Assembly (NCBI GenBank): GCA_910584205.1
Contig: CAJUAA010000042.1
Location: forward strand, 1 to 34,601
Direction of reading: 5' to 3'
Origin: an uncultured Lachnospiraceae bacterium
Lineage (GTDB): Bacteria; Bacillota; Clostridia; Lachnospirales; Lachnospiraceae
DNA length: 34,601 nt
The notes under the pieces were generated by a model. The model searched no databases. It was not told the DNA's origin and worked only from the letters and a program-made list of their open reading frames with translations. The stretch's first letter is position 1. Each line of letters starts with the position of its first letter. The translations under genes and the position numbers were made by a program. Below, piece after piece: positions 30,725 through 34,601 of this stretch.

Positions 30725-32925
30725 GGGCTGCACTCTGCATCCTGATCATAGGCAAGCGCAACGGCAAACGGATTGTGTATCTGCGGAAAATCCCAGTTTT
30801 CTCTGCCGTAAAAGGTCTCCGGGTCAAACCCGGGTTCCTCCATCTTCACATTCGTGTCCGCAAAAGCCGCCATATAAGGCACACGCAGCAGCACATCATG
30901 GCTTTCCCCGATCCGCTCGTGCGGCTTAAGCGGCTGCACGCCGATCAATTCCACAAGCATGTTTTCACAGAGCCGGTAGGCGGTCTGGCATACCAGTTTC
31001 TCATCCTTCCTGTATACCACAAAAGAATAACAGTAAAGGTTTTCCCCGTGATCCAGCGTATAATGGTCAAACTCGAAGGTATCCACCGAATCGCCCCAGT
31101 AAGCGGCGGCGCTTTTTTTGATGCGCTCCTGTACTTCAGGCCAGCGGCCTTCAAAGAAATCCCCGTCCGGATTGGCGTCCACCCGGTAAAAAATACGGAT
31201 ATCCTCCGACTCGGCGGCATCCGGTGTTTTGGGCCACAGCGTGTCCAGCCCGATATCAGCCGCAAACTGCATCGTTCCGTAATACCAGTTCATCGGTTTG
31301 GACAGCACATAGCGGGTGGGACAGTTTTCGCCGGAAGGAAGCCTGCAGTAGGCATACCCAAACCCTTCTTCATCATAGCGGCGCACCGCGGCAAGATCCC
31401 GGTGAGGAACAGTAAGCTTCATCCCCGGTAAAAGAGGGCCTTCCTCTAATCCCGGATTTTTCCACACCAGATTGCCATAGTACCGTCCGTCCCCATAATA
31501 CCGCTTTGCAATCTCCCAGAGAGTGTCTCCCGGCGCCGTCTCGTATACCACGTCCTTCGGCGGGCCAAATCCCAGACGGACATAATCCGAATCATTCTTG
31601 TGTGTCTCCGGATCATAGGGAACAAAGCACAGAAAATCGGCAAAATCGGTCTTCTCCAGCCGTTTTTCTCCGGAAATGTATGCGGAAAACTCCGACAGTT
31701 CGGACGTTTTAAGCTTCCGCACGCCGCGCTGCGGATATACCTGCACTGCCTTCTCTTCCAGATAGAAACTGTTTTCGATCAGGCCCTTGTTCGGATTCAC
31801 AGTATTGCAGGCAACCCCGTAGATGGGTGAACGAAAACTTAAGTATTTCTGGCTGACGGTAACGGCCCCGGTATTGATACAGGTATCCACAATGCCGCCA
31901 TTGGATGCGCAGATGCCCGCGCTGATCAGGGTTTCCACATAATCGCGCTCCCCCTGCTCGATATGGACTTTACCGCTGTTCCGGCATTTGTATATTCTGC
32001 CCCAGCTTGCGCCGACAATACCGCCCGCCAGTTCCATACCGGTCACATCTCCCTTGTTGCAGCAGTCTTCGATGCGTCCCTCTTCCAACTGCCGTCCGGA
32101 AATACCCCCTGCGGCAAAATCATACACATAAAAGGTTTCGGAGATGGCATCCAGCCTTACTGTACCCTCATTCACACAGTTTCGGATGACGCCCTGGTTG
32201 GAACGGCAGATGCCGCCCGCAAACAGGGATTTTCTGGTAAATGTATGTTCGGGTGCTTCCGTACTGTGATCCGTTCCCGCATCCACCGTTCCTGTAAACC
32301 TGCAGTTCGTCATCTGCCCGTAGTTGATTCCCGCAATGCCGCCCGCATCCCACGCGCCTGTTACCTTTGCCTGCACCTCACAGTTCTCGATCACGCCGTA
32401 GTTGGCAAAACAGAGGGCGGAGGCGGTGACCACGTCCGTCTTTCCGCCTTCGTCCTCGTAGACACAGTCCTCATAAGTAGTCTGAAACAGGCTGTTCCGG
32501 ATCGTCAGGTCTGTCACTCTGGCGTCCTCTTCCAGTACCGTAAAAAGGAACGCCAGCCATTTCCCATATGACGTATAGTACCCCTCCAGAGCGTGGCCGT
32601 TTCCATCAAAATGCCCATGGTAGCTGGGAATGGCCCCGTAACTGTGTTCAGGAGGCGTATCCGCCCAGTTCTCCCAGCCCTCCGTATCATTTAAGATCAG
32701 ATCATTTGCCAGACGGACATTGGTATATGGATCCCTGTCTCTGGAAATGAACCATCTGAAGTCCTCCTTCGTGGACAGCAGATAGTAACCGTCCGCATCC
32801 CGCGGCGGCGGCAGCGGATCTGTATCCCACTCCTGATACCTGTAAGCGGCAGCCAGGAGCACACATACCAGGCAGAGAAGCGTTACTGCCTGTGCTGTAC
32901 GTTTTCCAGAAAGTCTCTTTTTCAT
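30697..32925 (-). CDS. Membrane-anchored GLUG-like beta-helix and LysM protein
   Basis: A 742-residue extracytoplasmic protein. A basic start and a hydrophobic segment (about 10-27) act as signal or anchor. Residues about 40-170 hold a domain with an FDGNGHALEGYY motif. Then come several GLUG-like repeats (about 175-400) of the form GVIxNCxNxGxV with AGGIxG or AGGICxSNxG between them, which predict a right-handed beta-helix. A LysM domain follows (about 460-510: YETAPGDTLWEIAKRYYGDGRYYGNL ... LPGMKLTVP, given in part), and a 230-residue C-terminal region I do not recognise. LysM domains bind peptidoglycan or chitin. AGGAG precedes the ATG. The nearest upstream promoter belongs to a deleted gene. 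Confidence 0.8.
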   Translation of the reverse strand: MKKRLSGKRTAQAVTLLCLVCVLLAAAYRYQEWDTDPLPPPRDADGYYLLSTKEDFRWFISRDRDPYTNVRLANDLILNDTEGWENWADTPPEHSYGAIPSYHGHFDGNGHALEGYYTSYGKWLAFLFTVLEEDARVTDLTIRNSLFQTTYEDCVYEDEGGKTDVVTASALCFANYGVIENCEVQAKVTGAWDAGGIAGINYGQMTNCRFTGTVDAGTDHSTEAPEHTFTRKSLFAGGICRSNQGVIRNCVNEGTVRLDAISETFYVYDFAAGGISGRQLEEGRIEDCCNKGDVTGMELAGGIVGASWGRIYKCRNSGKVHIEQGERDYVETLISAGICASNGGIVDTCINTGAVTVSQKYLSFRSPIYGVACNTVNPNKGLIENSFYLEEKAVQVYPQRGVRKLKTSELSEFSAYISGEKRLEKTDFADFLCFVPYDPETHKNDSDYVRLGFGPPKDVVYETAPGDTLWEIAKRYYGDGRYYGNLVWKNPGLEEGPLLPGMKLTVPHRDLAAVRRYDEEGFGYAYCRLPSGENCPTRYVLSKPMNWYYGTMQFAADIGLDTLWPKTPDAAESEDIRIFYRVDANPDGDFFEGRWPEVQERIKKSAAAYWGDSVDTFEFDHYTLDHGENLYCYSFVVYRKDEKLVCQTAYRLCENMLVELIGVQPLKPHERIGESHDVLLRVPYMAAFADTNVKMEEPGFDPETFYGRENWDFPQIHNPFAVALAYDQDAECSPYMLFTGAQ

Positions 32926-32942
32926 ATCGAAATCTCCTGTTT

Positions 32943-33105
32943 AACATGCCGGTTGTATACCATTTTGATAAGCCGGCAGACCGCCTTCCGGCTCTGTGCA
33001 AAGGAAGTCGCTTTTACGTCCGCAAAGCTCATGGCGATCACCGGATACGTTCCCTGCAGCTCTCCGTCTCAAAATCCTGACAGCCGATACTTACCATTCT
33101 CGCCA
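32943..33105 (-). pseudogene. Remnant of an AAA-ATPase-like / DUF1703 gene
   Basis: The start at 33105 has GGAGG seven bases upstream and encodes MARMVSIGCQDFE, the N-terminus of a family common in gut Clostridia (an AAA-ATPase-like domain with a C-terminal PD-(D/E)XK nuclease-like domain). After about 14 codons the match jumps, with a frame change near 33062, to an internal block LQGTYPVIAMSFADVKATSF and KAVCRLIKMVYNRH. It then ends at about 32943, where the ribosome binding site of the LysM gene begins. The Walker motif region and everything after the block are gone. Two deletions are needed. The family call rests on memory of the conserved segments. Confidence 0.75.
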
Positions 33106-33152
33106 TTTTCATACCTCCTGCGGTACCTGTCTTTTCTGCTCTATTGTTTTAC

Positions 33153-33181
33153 AGTATAACACACATGGATATTTCCAACAA
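33153..33181 (-). promoter_or_regulatory. Promoter upstream of the AAA-ATPase-like remnant
   Basis: On the minus strand TTGTTG (33176-33181) and TATACT (33153-33158) are 17 bases apart. Since the gene behind it is deleted, it now points into the LysM gene. Confidence 0.55.
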
Positions 33182-33239
33182 CATTACGAAACTATTTAAA
33201 ATTTCATTTTGCGAATAAAGCGAATGCCGGAGAGACGGC

Positions 33240-33268
33240 TTGATTCCTCAAGTCCTCGATGATATAAT
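33240..33268 (+). promoter_or_regulatory. Promoter of the PHP gene
   Basis: TTGATT (33240-33245) and TATAAT (33263-33268) are 17 bases apart. The resulting leader is about 180 bases long and untranslated. It contains GCCGC/GCGGC (33394-33417) able to form a stem and three loosely repeated CATAGA segments (near 33358, 33387 and 33420). No known riboswitch was recognised. Confidence 0.65.
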
Positions 33269-33456
33269 CGAATGTAGTATTTCGCTGTAATACAGATATT
33301 TTGGGGATTCAGGCAATGCTTTGGCTCGTATGAAGCACTGCTCCATTCCAGAAGCACCATAGAGCGATTGAGACTCTGCTCAAATCCATAGAACGGCCGC
33401 GCACGAAACGCACTGCGGCATAGAGATCGTTTCATATCAAACAGGAGGACCCGTTT

Positions 33457-34311
33457 ATGCCCGCTGCCATCGACCTGCACACTCATTCCACCGCCTCGGA
33501 CGGCACCGACACCCCGCTTCAGCTTATTGAAAATGTCAAAGCCGCCGGCATCAAAGTGTTCGCTCTCACCGACCACGACACTGTGGCCGGGACCGAGACA
33601 CTGCTGAAAAATCCACCGGAGGGAGTAACTTTCATCCCCGGCATTGAGTTTTCCTGCCAGATGAATACAGGCAAGTGCCATATTCTGGGCTATTGCAGCC
33701 ATACGGCTCACCCGGCCTTTCAAACAGCTCTCAGGCAGGGAGCGGCCCTGCGGGAGGGCAAGCTGAATCTCCGGCTGGACTTCCTTCGAAACCGGGGCAT
33801 CACTTTCCCTGCGGAGGAGCTGGACAGGCTGCTCCAGATTCCCGGCGTGGGAAAGCCTCACCTGGGTAACCTTATGGTGAAATACGGTTACGCCGCCAGC
33901 CTCACCGAGGCCATCCGGGACATCATCAGTCCCTGTCCCACTCCTTCCAGCCGTATTCCGGCAAAGACCGCTGTGAACGCGATCCTGGCCTCCGGAGGTG
34001 TACCGGTATGGGCCCATCCTCTGGGCGGCGAGGGGGAGAAAGAAGCCAACCTGGAGCAGTTTGGCAAAATGCTGATCGAGCTGATGGGTTACGGCATCAT
34101 GGGGCTGGAATGCTGGTACTCCAGGTATCCGGCACCGGTCTGCGAACGGCTGGCCGTGACCGCTCAGGACCATGGCCTTCTCATTTCAGGCGGCAGCGAC
34201 TACCACGGGACAAATAAGAACATTGCGCTGGGAACGCTGAATGATGATCATCGAATGGTTTCGACGGAACAGCTGACGATACTGGAGAAACTTCTGGATA
34301 TACGAAACTAA
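33457..34311 (+). CDS. PHP domain phosphoesterase (TrpH/YciV-like)
   Basis: A 284-residue metal-dependent phosphoesterase. Metal ligands of the PHP fold are intact: His8 and His10 in DLHTHS, Asp15, His40 in LTDHDT, Glu64 in GIEFS, His75 in KCHILG, and the C-terminal GGSDYHG. An inserted helical region (about 85-170) is typical of the TrpH/RNase AM group, which hydrolyses 3',5'-nucleoside bisphosphates or short RNA 5' ends. Which substrate applies here is inferred only from family. AGGAGG precedes the ATG, and a good promoter lies 190 bases upstream. Confidence 0.92.
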   Translation: MPAAIDLHTHSTASDGTDTPLQLIENVKAAGIKVFALTDHDTVAGTETLLKNPPEGVTFIPGIEFSCQMNTGKCHILGYCSHTAHPAFQTALRQGAALREGKLNLRLDFLRNRGITFPAEELDRLLQIPGVGKPHLGNLMVKYGYAASLTEAIRDIISPCPTPSSRIPAKTAVNAILASGGVPVWAHPLGGEGEKEANLEQFGKMLIELMGYGIMGLECWYSRYPAPVCERLAVTAQDHGLLISGGSDYHGTNKNIALGTLNDDHRMVSTEQLTILEKLLDIRN

Positions 34312-34318
34312 AGTGACA

Positions 34319-34345
34319 GCGGAGAGCCCCATTCAAGCTCTCCGC
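34319..34345. terminator. Hairpin between convergent PHP and small gene
   Basis: GCGGAGAGC (34319-34327) and GCTCTCCGC (34337-34345) pair perfectly around a 9-base loop. The following T-run is short, so termination may be inefficient. It overlaps the stop codon of the small minus-strand gene. Confidence 0.6.
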
Positions 34346-34521
34346 TTCCCATTCGAAGGCCTTGTTTTGAACAGCTCTTCTTTTGTATTTGATACTTTTG
34401 GGAATAATCTCTTTATATGATCCCGTACGTCTTCATCCACTTCCAGACCTTTAAATTCTTCTCTTCTCCTCTGATATTCTTCATAAGAATCAATTTTCAA
34501 AAAAGTCTCTTTCTGTGTCAT
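34333..34521 (-). CDS. Small charged protein of unknown function
   Basis: A 62-residue, strongly charged, probably helical protein with no membrane segment. It begins MTQKETFLKIDSYEEY and ends in a basic tail (RPSNGKRRA). A full AGGAGG lies eight bases before the ATG, which supports translation. I recognise no domain. Its upstream promoter may lie near or past the window end, so its partners are unknown. Confidence 0.65.
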   Translation of the reverse strand: MTQKETFLKIDSYEEYQRRREEFKGLEVDEDVRDHIKRLFPKVSNTKEELFKTRPSNGKRRA

Positions 34522-34560
34522 TCTACTGCCTCCTTAATAAGCTTATAAACTCAAACTTCC

Positions 34561-34576
34561 CACACCATTTGGTGTG
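34561..34576. repeat. Perfect palindrome near the window end
   Basis: CACACCA-TT-TGGTGTG forms a 7-2-7 inverted repeat about 40 bases upstream of the small gene. It may be an operator, or part of a structure extending past the window. Confidence 0.4.
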
Positions 34577-34601
34577 TTGAACCTTGAAAAATCAATACTT
34601 T

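Noticed and set aside
33196..34173. A minus-strand frame of 325 codons opposite the PHP gene
   Set aside because: Most of it is antisense to the PHP enzyme. Its C-terminal part in the leader looks somewhat protein-like, and I considered a transposase remnant, but no motif or terminal repeat supports it.
1..34601. CRISPR arrays, tRNA genes, insertion sequences and prophage genes
   Set aside because: No regularly spaced repeats, cloverleaf-like genes, transposases with terminal repeats or phage structural genes were seen on reading either strand.

Overview
The window looks like a chromosomal segment of a spore-forming Clostridia bacterium, most likely a Lachnospiraceae member of moderate GC content. 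The reasons are a spoIID-spoIIQ pair, a reverse rubrerythrin with a PerR-type regulator, a T-box leader before ileS, strong Shine-Dalgarno sites (AGGAGG) with near-consensus TTGACA/TATAAT promoters, and several protein families typical of gut Clostridia. I saw no tRNA, rRNA, CRISPR array, insertion sequence or prophage gene.

Layout. 0.1-1.3 kb: rubrerythrin and a PerR-like repressor, both on the minus strand, with matching promoter/operator architecture. 1.3-3.5 kb: a secreted SH3-NlpC/P60 wall hydrolase and a hemolysin III family (PAQR) membrane protein. 3.5-5.1 kb: spoIID then spoIIQ, the engulfment pair. 5.2-11.4 kb: an Ile T-box leader driving a type 2 ileS and glgP. 11.4-14.2 kb: a DacF-like carboxypeptidase, then flavodoxin and a family 4 uracil-DNA glycosylase that overlap as TAATG. 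14.4-17.3 kb: a WYL regulator, then an operon of a small zinc-ribbon protein, a sigma factor with an unusual cysteine-containing tail, and a DUF2461 protein. 17.3-19.4 kb: an ABC-2-like exporter operon that begins with a previously hidden 58-residue membrane protein. 19.5-22.2 kb: an internally deleted AraC-type gene and an AgrC-like kinase/LytTR regulator pair. 22.3-27.3 kb: a complete Bce-type module (regulator, kinase, ATPase, FtsX permease). 27.5-29.1 kb: a potassium-channel protein with a TrkA-like middle and a RyR-like C-terminus. 29.1-33.1 kb: a decaying zone with a frameshifted DUF554 gene, a half-length MATE gene, a GLUG-like/LysM protein and a remnant of an AAA-ATPase-like gene. 33.2-34.5 kb: a PHP phosphoesterase and a small unknown gene.

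Themes. Two groups concern the envelope and sporulation (NlpC/P60, DacF, SpoIID/SpoIIQ). Redox defence is represented by rubrerythrin, PerR and flavodoxin. Signalling and export are represented by AgrC/LytTR, the Bce-type module and the small-peptide/ABC operon. The clearest unexpected pattern is that four genes between 19.5 and 33.2 kb carry large deletions that leave promoters or ribosome binding sites intact. These may be real local erosion or an assembly effect. The best candidates for under-described biology are the zinc-ribbon/sigma/DUF2461 operon, the 58-residue transporter companion, and the channel-TrkA-RyR fusion with its open tail beyond the stop codon.
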